Positions 14,521 to 27,560 of a DNA stretch of 64,000 nucleotides are shown in pieces; position 1 is the first letter of the stretch; the number at the start of each line of letters is the position of its first letter. The notes under the pieces are model-generated. The model ran no database searches and was not told where the DNA came from. It worked only from the letters and a program-made list of their open reading frames with translations. This DNA is from Lateolabrax maculatus. Lineage: Eukaryota > Chordata > Actinopteri > Acropomatiformes > Lateolabracidae. Location of the stretch: NCBI GenBank assembly GCA_031216445.1, contig CM062211.1, positions 3,112,001-3,176,000 on the forward strand, written 5' to 3'. Position numbers and translations under genes: made by a program.

Positions 14521-15387
14521 TTGTGTACACAGAATATCAAAATACAAAGAGGACATTACACATACATGCTCTTCAGAGGATGAATCCTTCCCATTTTGGA
14601 CACTGTGAGCGTATTACTAGTCTAGCCCACTTTCAGGCCAAAGTCAACAATCCCATAATCTAAGAGGCAGACTGCCGTGAGCACAATTATGCACCAAAGG
14701 GGATAAGCTAACGTTCTGAGAGAATAGGGTCATTTGTGAGGGGAGATTGCCTTGTCAAACCACTCCACAGCTCCATCTTCAAGGTTTGTTGAGGCTAATG
14801 TGTGCCCACTTCTTGCTGAGTCAGTGATGAGGAGTGTTTGCTCGGTTCTGCCAACATGTCCGCCCTGACCCCTCTGGAGGGACATGAGAGGAGTCTTTGA
14901 GTCTCCGTCGGAGCAGCCAGCTGAACAGGCTCTGCGCTGCCATGCCGCACCGCACAGCGGAGTCTGCAGCGAGGCCGGTGGCAGCGTCCACCGACTCTAC
15001 GGGCCAAAGTGGCCACGCTGGCAGAATAACCCTGGCTGGAAAATAACTCCCCCGACACTGAGCCCAGATGGACGGATAATGGGAAAGAGAGATGCATGAA
15101 AGGAGGGAGAGAGAAGAGGGAAGCAGTGTGGGAAAAAACGCGGAGGAGTTGCAGTGAATGATGGGGGAAATAGTGTTTGGCTGCACAATTAATCAGGTAG
15201 AACTGCACATAATAGTTTAATCTCCACAGATTTGAATTGTCATGTCAGCAATTTTGAAGAAAAGTAATTTCAGTTTCCACCACAGAAACTGTGGTGGAAA
15301 ACTGAAAACTGTCAAGACATTGATATAAGCAGCAAAAAGAGCTGGAAAATAGCTTCTAATCAAAAAAGCCTAAAACACTTCCCTGGT

Positions 15388-15388
15388 G

Positions 15389-15428
<40 letters not shown>
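15388..15428. repeat. Compound (CA)n(TA)n microsatellite
   Basis: About six CA units pass directly into about thirteen TA units. Confidence 0.9.
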
Positions 15429-15429
<1 letters not shown>

Positions 15430-16435
15430 CAGAGATGGAGACATCACAGTTGTCAGTTTTGGTGTCAGTCTCTCAGAAATCAAAGAGGTGTTTAACCCTA
15501 ACTCTAGCACCACAACCAACATTCAACAATCACGCAGGGAGAAATCCACCAAAAAAGAGACACAGGGGCAAGATTTCTACACTGATAGTAGCAGAAATCA
15601 TACCAGAATGCAAGCAGGGACAAGACAGTTTGCTTTTTAAAAGATCAAAAAAAGAAGAAAAAGAATGATCAAAACTGATGCATTAGAGGCAGAGATATCC
15701 TGACCAAAACACTGGATCATACATTTCCTATAATGCAACCAATAGCATCTTATCGTAAAGAGCTTCCCTGCCTGCGTTTTTCAAACCGTCACTATGACAT
15801 CGTCATTATGATTATTCTTTCAGACATTATACAACTGATTCCACAGGCTAAGTAATAACCCTTTAAAGGATTTGATCAATTGATGCAGGAAATCTCTCAG
15901 TGAAGTAGAGCAAAATGTGGCACACTGAAAGACAAGTAGCTAAACTGAAAAAGTCACTTGCAGCACTTGATCACAAAATCTGTCCTAGAACGGCCAGAAT
16001 ACCAAACACTGATGACATTTTGCAGTGTTTAAAGAGTATTCGAGGGTGGATTATTGCTTTTCTTTAGCAAAGAGAATGAGTCAAAACCCAGAGAGGGATG
16101 GGAGGAAGAAGAGGATGTGGAGGAGGAGTGGAAAATCCCTACCAGTTGTTCAGTAAAGTGTCCCAGTAGCTGGTGTGGAGCAGGCCTGTTTAAATGTTCC
16201 TCCGCCTGCCGTTTAATGAGACACGGCTCAGCCCTCCTCCACTTAATTAAAGCCATGATTCACTTCTCTTACGCCACACAGTCTACAGTACATCTGGCCG
16301 CCGAGGACACCAACACACACTGTCGCCCTTTTTTCTCTGCACTGACTTTCGAATAGCGGAGTGCTTCACCATGTCCAGTTACTTTCCCTAATCCCTAAAT
16401 CGATGAGTTGACATTCACTAAAATAAAGATTCCAG

Positions 16436-16476
16436 TCACACACACGCACGCACACACACACACACACACACACACA
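16436..16476. repeat. (CA)n microsatellite
   Basis: A CA tract with CG interruptions near its left end. A second shorter tract follows at about 16,533-16,560. Confidence 0.9.
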
Positions 16477-16886
16477 AACTTGTTGCCCTATACTCTGGAG
16501 GCAAGTGTGTCACATTTTGGGCATGTTGCACTTACACACACACACACTCACAAACACACACTCCCCTGGCTCCTTGTACTCCCGAGGTAAACACTGACTG
16601 TGAGATCTGGTCTGAAAGCAGCTCTGTCACTTCCTAAAAATGCCCCCTGCTCCCTCCTGCTCTGCCGTTATTAATGCCCAAATGTGGCTAACGCGCGGCG
16701 CTCGCACTCTCGACTTACTGCTCGGGGCTAAAACCTAACAACCAAATCAATATTTATCGGCAGCGGCGGTGTGATTACATGCCGTCCCCGCCTCCCGGTG
16801 CTGCTGCTGCTCAGGGCCGACAGGAGAGCGTGGGCAGCCGTGCATGGTGACCACAATACACTTATCAACATGCCAGAACTCAGCGC

Positions 16887-16944
16887 GCACACACATACAC
16901 ACACACACACACACACCCAGGCACACATACACACACACACACAC
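16887..16944. repeat. Interrupted (CA)n microsatellite
   Basis: Two CA blocks are separated by CCAGG and followed by another CCAGG, which suggests a short internal duplication. Confidence 0.9.
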
Positions 16945-19232
16945 CCAGGGGTGCAGCTAGGGACTTCAAGGTCCTCAGACAAGCATGAAGCCCTCCACAC
17001 CACCCCACCACCACCTGATGTCATTTAAAGCTGGTCTCCGTATTCTTCTGTTATTACACAATCAAACAATGGGGCTGTAACAGAGAAGACTCTGTATTTT
17101 AGTTTCTGTACGCTTTTTTAAAGCTAAATAATTTCCTTTATTAACAAACGTTACTCATATGGGAGGAAATTTGGCAACTTCAGAAATAAACTGTTTCTAT
17201 CCCAAAGACTGCCTCATCTTCCATGCTACACAATTACATAAATGAAAACCATTTAACAATGGATCTTTCTCATATATGATTCACTTAAAGCATTCTTTGT
17301 GATGCTAGTGGCACAGATTCCACTCGTAAGCTTAATGCCAATGGAGGACAATGGAAGCACAGTAACCATTCACCTTGTCAAAGACAACAATTTTATACCA
17401 TGAAATGTACATGTTTTAATGCACAAAATGCAGCTTTTGTATAGAGTTTTTTCACTCCAAAAAAATAGCACTATGATTTATTCCATGTCCTTAAAACAAC
17501 AGAACTTTGGCTTTGTAGCAACTATTTGTGGGTCAACATGAGCGCTTTGTCCATTTTAGACTTGTTTCTCATGATCACTGTTGGTTTATGACTGGTCAGT
17601 GGCACAGATTTGTTTCTCAAGGTTGACCACCTATTAATAACTTCAAATGGCTCAGAGATCAGAAAAGGTTAATTAACATCTGCTGTCTGATCTGATCAGA
17701 TAAAAGCTATGATACCAAAATAATCTTTAACATCTTTGAAATCATTTGGCACCTTTAAGAGTTATTTTCAGCTACACTGACACATCAACTTTTAAGGGCA
17801 TTTCTGAGGTGAGTAAAGGCTCTGCTCTGCTCACAGGACGTGACAAATCAATACCAATCAGTGGAATGTTTCCTCAACAGCAGCGAGCGAGCGCGCCGTC
17901 TACAAACAGCTGGACTTAACAAAGACTCTTCAGCACATACCATCCATTAGAAAGAACAACACAGAGTATGTCTAGAAGTGGGCAGTTTACTGCGTCTCAT
18001 TGTGTGACTTAATCCTTAAAATTCACATTTGTGTCGCCGCCTTTGAAGCTGCCGGCTTTAGAAAAATCCCTGCATCCACTTCTGTCTCGAGACACCATTA
18101 AACACTGGCCCTTTTCCTTCCAGTGGCAGACACCCTTTTCCCCTGAACACACATCCACACACACACACACACAAAGACAACCACAGACAAGCCAGATGTC
18201 AGAGTGGAACATGGAAGTCTTACAGATGGTAGCCATGTTTCAGTTTAATGCCGTACAAGGTTTTAACCCGCCTGCACAGACACACACACACTCACACACA
18301 CACCTTTGAATCAGCACAGCAACAAAAGGAAATAGTACTGTAAATATGCCAAGCTGCTACTTTTTGATCATATATCAACCAGATATAGATGTTTCTGCAG
18401 CCTCCACTCCTTGCCTTTGGGAAACCGACGAGGCAAATGGAAACCCGTCAAAACACGCATCAAACAACACAATCAACCTGAGACGCATTTTATGATGCGT
18501 GGCAGGCAGATGTTGAGGTACAGACAGCACTGCTGACGCTGACATTTCCGATCATTAACTTCCCGTCAGATTCATGGGAAGGCGGAGTAAAGGATCCTCG
18601 GGGAATGAGAGAAACCCCAAAAACATCTGGGAGACCCGTCATCTGTTAAAGGCAGACGCACCTTTCACCCATTTCTGTTTCAACATGGGGACGCACCCTT
18701 CATGGGTACAGCTTTATGACACTATTTGACACAATCTGGTCACAATTACAGACTTGTGCATCTCTTGATCGCAGACACAGGGGACTCCTGTTCTCCAGAC
18801 AGACGGTGGTTTTTCGGGGGGCGGGGTGATGACAGCTTTCCCATGTGCAGCTCTACCGGTATGTCTGCTGTGAGAGATTGGATGAGTGTGAGTTTGATGT
18901 GTGTAAATCCTTTCAGGCCTCCCTGCTGACGCACAGATGAAGTTATCAGGGATACACGACTGGATACACGACTGGAGGCGCATCGGACACACACACATTG
19001 TCTGTCTATTGTTCCCTTTCAGAATAAGCCTGTTTTCTTGTTCTGAGCTATGGGTCTCACTGCTTCTCTTAATGACTTAATGCTCGTAAAAGCTGTGTGT
19101 GTGGGCGTGTGTTCTATTTCTATACTTACAGGGACAAAAGTGTCGTTACGAGGCTAGAAAAATGAGAAAATCTTTCCGGTCTAGGCTGACTTCTTTCACA
19201 CACTTCTGTAAGTCTCAATATAGGTCCCACAC

Positions 19233-19280
19233 AGTGTGTGTGTGTGTGTGTGTGTGCGTGTGTGTCTGTGTGTGTGTGTT
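19233..19280. repeat. Interrupted (GT)n microsatellite
   Basis: A TG tract broken by single CG and CT units. Confidence 0.9.
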
Positions 19281-19759
19281 AATGCGTCTTCTTTTGTGGC
19301 AGCCCTTTCATCGCCTCTCTAATGAAGTCCAGACGCTCATGCAGATGGTCATCGGCTCAGTCTAGTAAATGAGGAGTCCTCAGTGTCGGGCCTCCGGCTG
19401 CTGCCTGACCCGGAGACCAGACGGAGGAGCCGCACAGTCGGTCTGCTCCGAATTACTCAGAGGGAGATTCGGAAAAGACACGTGGGGCACTTAAAGCGGG
19501 GGAAGACACTACATGATCTAAAGCCAGACTGTAGCCTGATTGTGTTCTGTTGGACTGCTTTTTGATATTTCTGCAGTTGACTGGGCATACCGTGTACATG
19601 GTGACCACAAGATGAGCCAGGGCTCAAGGTTTTCACTGTATTCAAAATGCAGTGGTGTCACTGTAATGCATACGATAATAAATTCCTTGAATCCTTTATG
19701 GCTCAGATGGTCATGCCCAGTGATTGACCATCACACCAGCTGAAAATGTTGTCCGTCAA

Positions 19760-19890
19760 CATGCTTGCTATGAGCTTTAGAGGAGTTGGTGGGTGTATTT
19801 TTGAACCAGGCAGGATGTTTCCCCCCTGCTTCCAGTCGTTATGCTAAGCTAAATGAAGCGCCTCCTGGCTCCAGCTCTGTGCTTGACACT
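19760..19890 (+). mobile_element. Degenerate teleost interspersed repeat
   Basis: The order 'agctttagaggagttggtgggtg ... gaaccaggcaggatgtttccccc ... ttccagtcgttatgctaagctaa ... ctcctggctccagc' is the skeleton of a repeat common in percomorph genomes ('tagaggtgctggtagg ... ggacagagccaggctagctgtttcccc ... ccagtctttatgctaagctaagc ... gctgctggctccagc'). No coding remnant is visible, and the family name cannot be assigned here. Confidence 0.5.
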
Positions 19891-20321
19891 CAAACATGAG
19901 ATTTGTATCCATCTGCTCATCTCACTCTGGGAAACAAAGCCAATGAGTGTACTTACTTGAATGTCGTGCTATCTAAGCAAAATTGCTTTGAATGTGTGAT
20001 GAGTCTTTCCACAGATGCGTGGACTGATTTTGATTTAAGATGATGAATAGATTGTCAGCACAATGTGAAACCTTGTATAAATATAGTAAAATCAAAGTTG
20101 TCACGTCCATGGGTGCTGCTCTGTGACAGATTCCAGAGTTGTTCCACCCAGTGTTTTCCTGGGAAAGTGTTACTGTTTGAGTGGCAGCTAATCTGGGTGT
20201 ACCGCCCCCCCCCCCCCCGATGGTGGGATGTTTGATCCGGGATTTAGCATCAGAGCTGGGCAGGAAAACAGCAGCAGCACTAAGATCACACAAACAGGAT
20301 GTCCGGGATACACTCTCACAT

Positions 20322-20366
20322 TACACACACACACACACACCACACACACACACACACCACACACAG
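20322..20366. repeat. (CA)n microsatellite with CCA interruptions
   Basis: Three CA blocks separated by single extra C bases. A run of 12 C lies 110 bp upstream. Confidence 0.9.
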
Positions 20367-22384
20367 GGGCAGAGGACAATGACGGGGGAGCACAAACACA
20401 ACCACGGGCATGAATGCAGTCACACACAAACACTGGGTAAAGCTATCTTAATTCATCTCTTTGGGTCGTCTCCTCTCCCGGGGGCCCGCGCAGAGTGTGA
20501 TAACATCAGTGGGGCTTTGTGTGGAACGCTACAACAGCAGGACACACAGCAAACCTGAAGAGCAGCACACAGGCTTAAAGTGACAAAAATCCTTGATAGA
20601 GAACCAGGAAAACAAACGGGGGTTGTCTACGCTTACTGTATTGTTGAAGCTCTTGTGGCTCCATCGCGCCGGCATTTTATAACAGCAGCGTTTCCAACCA
20701 AAATCAATTAGTTCCAAAGAAACTGTCGCGATCAGCGGCACAGAGGGGAGGTAAATCCGTGTTGAACTTTGGTGAATTTAGAGAGATGGCAATTGGTGCC
20801 TTTGAGTGAGTGTCTTGACAGCTGACCTTTGAGTAAATAGTGAATTGCATTTGAACTGTGATGCGATTGTTCAGCTCAGGAAATAAAAAACAAACTGGAT
20901 AGTCAATGAATACAAATCTTCTAACTGAAGTGAAAACCACAATTCGAACCAGTGATTTGTAAAGCCTCCGCTACAAATAAATTGGTGCGAAAACACTATT
21001 TTCACTATGTTTTTCTGAACATTACTGTATTTCCAATTACAGTTACAGATTACTCCAATTACGGGGTCCCATGTTTGAGGTCACCGACCCCGGCGACTCA
21101 GCAGTCTCTCTCCACGCTACAGTATCAGTTACAGCTGACACCACGGCCACAGACCAACGAAGGTGAGGAATTTCGAGTTTCCCGTAGAAATTCCAGGCAG
21201 GAATTTATCATTCTTTCCCAAGACTCTCCCATTCCTTACTTCAAACCAGCGATCGGTAGCTTTCTTCCAAGTCCGTGTTGTTATGGAAATAGTAAAGCAA
21301 AAAAAATCATGTTGGGGTTTCAAATGAGGTCACTCAGGTCCGTCTCTTGGCGCAGCTGACCGCTCCGGAAGCACAAGGGCTTTGTGGGAGACGTGAAATG
21401 TGAGCGCGCGACTTTGAGGCCTGGGTGCACAAGCGGGCAGGAAAAAGACACAGTGCAGCGGGTGAACAGAGCTGCAATCTCAGAGCGCACACACAGAAAA
21501 TATCCCAGAGGCACTTCACAACGACACCAAACAAGCAGCCCCGCAGAGCAAACTGCCTTATTAGCCACGCTGGTCTCGGCAGCTACAATGCCTTTAAAGG
21601 AGCAGCGGCGACTCGGACTGACGAGGCAGACCAGATCCCTCACAGGCACAAAGTAACCTCAGGCTTAAAGGAAATCCAGAGAGACAAGATGGAGGTGGAA
21701 GGGCACAGGTCCTCGCTCGCGGCGGTCGGCGAGCAGAGGCTAGACTAAACGAGCCGGCCCTTTTGGCTGAAATATAACAACAGCGTGACAACCTCCATTT
21801 GGCACGGGTGACCTACGTTTCACTGCCAGGCTGTCTGAATTTGTGGGTCTGCAGCTATGTGTACTGTACAGGGATCCCATTGTACGGTGGGATTTGCTTT
21901 CAAAAACCCCTTCATGTTCAATTTGGGAAAAGGTTTTGCTGCCTGAAATTCATGACTCAATATTTCAGGCGGGAGCGGGCAGGACTGCTGAAAGTAAGAA
22001 TCTTAAATAACTTAAATGATAATCTAATGCGAGCTGTCCTATGACGCCAGGAGTCGTTTGTCCGATTAGTTTTTTCCCTCTTTCCAAACGCTGGATATTT
22101 AATTTCAATTTAATTCAGCTAAGCTCTTCAAGGACTCCTCCAGTTTTTGGGGATTTGGGCCAATTAGTAACCAATACATGATGAGAGGTTTGGCCCAAAA
22201 TCATCGGTCTCTGGTGGATAACTATGCTTCAGTATACAGCATATTAAAGTACCAGTTCACCCGTAGTGATATCTATCCATGCAGATAGCTTTCATCCGTG
22301 TGTGCTTTTAATTATCTGACTGCGAGGCTTCTACCTCCACTGAACAAGAGGGTAAGACAGCGAAGTCCTCCCCCAAAATGTCAA

Positions 22385-22500
22385 AGTAATGAAGTGTTAT
22401 TAGGATTAGTAATTGTAATGTAATTACTGAATTTAAAAATGTAATCCCCAATACTCATTACTGAAAAAAGTAATCACATTACTGAAGTGTTCTACTAAGA
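22385..22500. repeat. Degenerate 'TAATTACTG' repeat stretch
   Basis: Several variants of 'gtaatnnnattactga' recur within 110 bp (for example 'gtaatgtaattactga', 'taatcacattactga'). They form short direct and inverted repeats typical of a decayed non-coding mobile element. Confidence 0.45.
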
Positions 22501-23312
22501 CTGAACACTGAATGCAACAGAGGTGAATGCAATTTGGTTTGTTTTGCTCACAGCACTGAAAAATGACAATTTTCAGGACTGTAGTGTTTCTTCAGTAGAA
22601 CGTAGTTCCAGTCATTCAAGCTGTAGACAGGAACTACTTTCTACTACTTTCTAACAATCGAAGTAACAGGGACATTGTATCTGGTAAGACAAGTTGCTGA
22701 TGAGTTTGTCATTTTTCAATATCTAAAAGATTTTATTAACTTTTTTTAAATTGTGGTGGCAGCAAAAATCTCAGAGACAGATATCTCAATGTCCTGATAC
22801 CACAAGGAGTAAATGGAAAACATTTAATCTAATTTTCTTACTGTCAGGAGGATTGCCACCACACGGACAGCACCATTTACAAAAAGTTGGCATATTCCCT
22901 TTAACACAGAGGTACAAATAGCCTAGCTCGACACTGAGCATGAGAACTGGCTTTAATAATGTTTACACTGCTGACATGCTTTCTGTCTGCTTAAACTAAG
23001 GCTGGCAGCACGTTCCAAACAAAATCTAATTTGGCGTACTCTCAAGCTGCTGTCGAATACAGCACTGCAGGCTGATGCCAGAGTACATAGACTCTACAGG
23101 TCTGTTCCCACTCTGGTGGAGGAGCGTGTGAGTTGCAGCATACTCCCTTTCTCTGTCTCTTTTACAAGGGGTCATGACCCCTGCGGGTCCTGGAAGAGAG
23201 GTGAGAGTTTACACTGGGAGGCCAGACAGGATTCCCAGGCCCGCTAAACATGCCTGAAGCAGGGAGACGCAGCCTGGAACTTTATCTGAAGGACAACAAT
23301 GGTGCTGCCATG

Positions 23313-23314
<2 letters not shown>

Positions 23315-23347
<33 letters not shown>

Positions 23348-23676
23348 ATGAGAAAGAAAGAGGGGAAAAAAAATCAAGATATGGGATTACGAAAGAGTGA
23401 AGTCACTTCAGAAAGGAGCGTAAACAGATTGAGATAGAGATAAGAAGAAGGGCTGTAAAGGAAACAACACTAACACACACACACACACACACACACACAC
23501 TACTCACTAGTATCCGTGTCACCTGTGTAATCACGCATAAATACACACTGCAGCAATAAAAACTTACATCCCAGCTCCTGCACAAACACCCTGATTTAGA
23601 CATCTGCTCTTCAATCAGGACAGCACCCTGTCATCACCAGAAGAAAATAAAATTTCCACTTTGTGACCTGTGTGTG

Positions 23677-23710
<34 letters not shown>
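23315..23710. repeat. Cluster of three CA/GT microsatellites
   Basis: (GT)n at 23,315-23,347, (AC)n at 23,473-23,500 and (TG)n at 23,671-23,710 lie within 400 bp. The middle one is in the opposite orientation to the outer two. Confidence 0.9.
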
Positions 23711-25896
23711 ACGGGCAGAAGCTGATGCAATGCCTGCAGAGATTGGCACAACAGTGAGAGCAGGATCCAGGGGTCCTTGACAGGGGTTTAATGGAGTCTT
23801 GGTTCAATTTTTACAATCAATTCCCTGCCTGGAAGCTCATTTAATGATGTACAGTAGAGGAGAGGTCTCACTCTGTACAACGTTCACGCTACAGGATACA
23901 GTCGAGTCACTCTTAACTAAATGATATCCAACTACAGACTGCACTCAGGTCGGGGTTGCTTAGGACAGGATCTTATTAGATGTTGAAAGGGTCTGTTCTC
24001 CCAAGTTGTTAAAAAAAGCATTCTTGTTTAAGTCTTGAGGTATCTAGCCATGTATGTAGTGAGAGTTCTGCATCCACCACAGCACAATGGAGGGCAATGG
24101 AGTTTAATTTAAGGAGCTTACAGCACTGAAAATTCAACATCTCTTTCCAGGAACAGTGTCTCAGTTATCCTTGGCAATTCGTACTGCAGAACATGCGTTT
24201 CACAGTATTCATTGGGCCGGTTTCTTTGTTAAGGGAGTTCCAAAGAAAAAGTTAGTTTCTGAATGTTGACCACATGTGAAATTCCATTCCCCTGGATTTA
24301 ACTGGGTTGCAATCACAAATCTAAGATCTCAAAACTTCTGCAGACAAAACCCTCAGTAAGTTTGTAATTCTATTGAACTGATCATTTCACCCTAATGTTC
24401 TGTTTAATTGACCCAAAATAACAGCTGCGTCTCTGTGTACGAAAACATAGTGTACATGTATGTGTCGGTGAATGAACAAACACATTTCATTTATCAATTA
24501 TCGCCCATATAACAGATGAATATCGCCTTATGAGGTGTAATAATTATTTTCTGGATTTGTCACCTTCATCAAAAGGTGCAAGGGAAGGGTTAACACTTCA
24601 ACACTCCCCTACATATTGGGTTTGATTAAGGTCAGAAGAAAATATAGAATGAAAGGAGGAAAAGGGTGGATTGTGCAATTATTATGGTTGTTTTCACACA
24701 TACAGCAGTGGAGTCTGCAATATTGCCAGTGTCAACAAGACTGAGGGGGTGAATGTGGTCCAGTCATTGATCTGCATGGCAGTTGCTGACCTGCAGAAGG
24801 TTTGGTATAGGCTCTGATCAAACCTTTTGTAAACACTGATTCAGTGATATTCTTGCCCGGATAATATTACAGTACAGTCCCCCCCCAGGGGCTTTTTAAC
24901 TCACTACAGGTCCTCTTAAGTGGTGTACTATGCTGATTTTCTTTGTGTGGATTAGAAAGTTGCCCACCACTGCCAGGAGCAACACTGGAGACCCACACAC
25001 AGCCCGGTCCATGTGACAGCATGCTGGTGCCCCTGCTCTCAGGTGTATCTCATGTTTCCTCCCTCTGGCATCCCAGCAGGAGCTCCTCTACACGGTTTCA
25101 CCTTCCTCTGCTTTCACATGCCCTGCGCGCTCTCCCTCACCAGAGCGTCGATCCTGCAAGAGCTGCGAGTTCTGTGCAGGCCGCAACCTCGAGTGTCACA
25201 GCGGCACTATAGGTGTAAGACACAAAGCGGGATGCGGAGGATGTGAGCCCTGCAGACACACTGTCTCCAGCAGCAGCTTTATGGGATTATCATTTCTGCT
25301 TGCGAGTGATTCAGCTGTCTGTTAATGGAAAGCGAAGAAACCCAGACAGGTAGCTTTCCTGTACAGTAAACCTGTTGTGCTGCAGGTCAGCGCACCGCTG
25401 CACGGCCGGTGCGCTCCTCCTCTGCGCGCCTGAACGCAGGTTTCTTTGATTTTGGCGCACAGGGACGGATATCACTTTCATATATGGTGCGGATGTATTT
25501 GGCGAGCGACATATCAAACCGCCCTTTAACATAGTGATATATACCCCCCCCCTCCTCCCGGAGCCCCCGCTGGCATGGAGCAGATTTTCTTTATTGTGTT
25601 GTAAATTATTAAACGGGTCTCCAGGCGCGCGAAGATTACGGAGGACATGCGCCTAAATGCTCCCTGGAGATGGATCTCTCTCTCGATATGGGCTGCAGAT
25701 GGATTTTCCCATTACAGCTCGGTATTTGCTCTCGATCCAGACGGTGAGACCCTCCAGGTGGACCGAACCGTGCCCCTCCACCCCCCCCAAATGCCGCCCG
25801 TCCAACGCCTCGCACGGCACAAAGCCACGTTATCCGGAGACAAAAAGCCTCCCCTACACCGTGTCCACGCCACTTGCCGGCTGAGGAGAGGCGCCC

Positions 25897-26045
25897 GGGA
25901 GAGGACCGCTCAAACCCCGCGCTTCCACCGGGAGAGGACCGCTCAAACCCCGCGCTTCCACCGGGAGAGGACCGCTCAAACCCCGCGCTTCCACCGGGAG
26001 AGGACCGCTCAAACCCCGCGCTTCCACCGGGAGAGGACCGCTCAG
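25897..26045. repeat. 33-bp minisatellite, 4.5 copies
   Basis: A 33-bp unit beginning GGGAGAGGACCGCTC starts at 25,897, 25,930, 25,963, 25,996 and 26,029; the last copy is cut after about 16 bases. The copies are identical by eye. Because 33 is a multiple of three, open frames run through it on both strands as 11-residue repeats. It lies in the first intron of chst11, about 250 bp downstream of the exon 1 donor. Confidence 0.95.
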
Positions 26046-26293
26046 CAGACAAAGCGCAACAAGGCAGCCAGGTCCGGAGGCAGGAGGCTGACTGAAGACA
26101 GCGTGCTCCCGCTGGATGATTTACGCGTTCACACCGCACGAGTATCAATTATGCATCTGCTGCGTTACTGTACAGCCCGGACAAATCCATGTGTCAACAC
26201 GCCAGGAGGCTGCCAGACAGGATGCCATACATCAACACACACACACACACACACACACAGAGAGAGAGACAGAAGACATGAGGGAGATCCTAC

Positions 26294-26411
26294 CTGGTTG
26301 GAACATACTTTGGAAATAAAAGATGACCAGAATAAAGGATCCCAAACAGGTGGCAAATACCATCCGGCATATCCTGCTCATCCTCATCAGTTCGCTCAGA
26401 GTCTGCTTCAT
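26294..26411 (-). CDS. chst11: chst11 first coding exon (carbohydrate sulfotransferase 11, partial)
   Basis: This exon encodes the first 39 residues, starting MKQTLSELMRMSRICRM, followed by a hydrophobic stretch CLGSFILVIFYFQ (about residues 23-35). That is the cytoplasmic tail and signal anchor of the type II Golgi enzyme that moves sulfate from PAPS to the 4-O position of GalNAc in chondroitin; the family start MK..L.E.MRM.RICRM is easily recognised. The start at 26,411 has a good context (CCGCCATGA) and matches the known family N-terminus, although the frame stays open upstream to 26,756. The exon ends CAACCAG|GTAGGA in phase 1, as expected before the family's next codon. No part of the catalytic domain (PAPS-binding motifs) was found in the window, so the later exons should lie beyond position 1 and the intron should exceed 26 kb. 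CHST11 flanking TXNRD1 and NFYB is also the human arrangement. Confidence 0.92.
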
Positions 26412-26760
26412 GGCGGGACGGACAGGCTGGAGGGCGCTGCTCGCTCGGCGGGGGGACGCGGAGGGCCGGTTGGCGGGAGGCTGCGGGGCTCCGGTGGTAC
26501 TGATGAGGACTGTCCGCCGGTCACCGAGCTGCGCGCATCCGCCGCGGAGCGTACCACTGCTGGGCTGCCGGAGGGGGGGGGGCGGGCTGAGGGCCGGCCC
26601 ACCCCCGCTCGGAAGAAAATGGGCGCGCCCAGATGTGCGCTCCAACCTGTTGTTGAGCCGCTTCCACCGGGAGAAGACAAGAGTCATGTGTCTGGAGGTA
26701 CCGGCGGGGAAAGAGCCACATCCTTTGGCTGTCCAACAACATGCGTTCAGAAGCACTTAT
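26412..26760 (-). promoter_or_regulatory. chst11: GC-rich 5' UTR / promoter region of chst11
   Basis: This stretch directly upstream of the chst11 start codon is rich in CpG and in C/G runs and has no TATA box that I can see. It is probably 5' UTR plus proximal promoter of a CpG-island gene. The minus-strand frame of chst11 stays open through it to a Met at 26,756, but the sequence is proline/serine-rich and of low complexity, which is more typical of GC-rich UTR than of protein. The transcription start was not identified. Confidence 0.5.
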
Positions 26761-26819
26761 TAATAATTTCATTTCAAGTAACAGCTGACATTTTAGCCCT
26801 AAGAATAAAGTAACATAAA

Positions 26820-27560
26820 AGTAGTGGTGGAAAGTACATTTACTCAAGTACGTCTTTGCAGATTCAGATTACTAATATAAAATGTAATCAACCAATGCAT
26901 TAGGATGTATTATTATGGATTAAAATAATATTACCCAGCTGTATATAAAGTCATTAAAATGAGCTCCACCTTTACCAGCTGCAACATTAAAGTGAATGCA
27001 TCAATAATCATAATCCAGTCATATCATACACATTATTCTGAAATGGACCTGCATAATGAATTCAAATACTGTTGGTGCTTGAAGTATATCTTGATGCTTA
27101 TATTTTTACTTATCAAAAAATGAACATTTAAAATTAAAATGCTGTACTTTTACTTGTAACAGTGTATTACTACACTGTAGTTCTGCTACTTTTACTTAAG
27201 TAAATCCAACAGGGTTCTTCTTCCATTGATGAGTAAATGACAGAAACAGATTCCACCACTCCTCCTGTATGTATCCTTTACTTAAGGATCTGAATACTTT
27301 TTTCACCACATAGGAACTGTGATAGTAGCAACATAGTATTAGTAGTAAAAGTTGCACAACTAGTTACAGTAATCTAAGTATTTAACCATCAGTATATAAC
27401 CATTTATTGTGATAGTAACAGTTACTGTAATTGGACTAATACCAGTGGGTGCAGTAGTGGAAGACCTATCTGTGGTAATAGAAGAAGTGTTATATAGCAC
27501 ACAGTACAAGCAACAGTAAGCACAGTAGAACTAATAGTAGGAGCAGTAGTAGTTGCAGAC
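26820..27560. mobile_element. Non-coding teleost interspersed repeat ('tactcaagta' family), plus derived sequence
   Basis: It begins 'agtagtggtggaaagtacatttactcaagta', the usual start of an abundant percomorph repeat, and contains 'gagctccacctttaccagctgcaac' and 'tgtacttttacttgtaacagtg ... tgctacttttacttaagtaaa'. A related copy in the other orientation is at 61.4-62.1 kb. A second part (27,430-27,560) is made of 'agtagt/cagtag' short repeats. No protein-coding remnant was seen. Confidence 0.6.

Larger units (their letters stand above)
1..25896. other. chst11 intron 1: no coding sequence recognised
   Basis: No reading frame here looks like a conserved protein. Frames of 60-140 codons are mostly translations of (CA)n/(GT)n tracts or lack any recognisable domain and splice context. 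The stretch holds many microsatellites, poly-A/T and poly-C tracts, and decayed mobile-element fragments (listed separately). Because chst11 exon 1 is at 26.3 kb on the minus strand and its catalytic exons are absent, I take the whole stretch as intron. It may contain enhancers, but conservation cannot be judged from one sequence. Confidence 0.7.

Noticed and set aside
20181..20558. 125-codon plus-strand frame
   Set aside because: It is dominated by a poly-C run and (CA)n tracts, and overlaps equally open antisense frames.
25647..26813. 388-codon open frame on the plus strand
   Set aside because: It runs through the 33-bp minisatellite, a (CA)n tract and the GC-rich chst11 exon and leader on the opposite strand. 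It has no domain, and its length follows from GC content and the three-fold repeat period.
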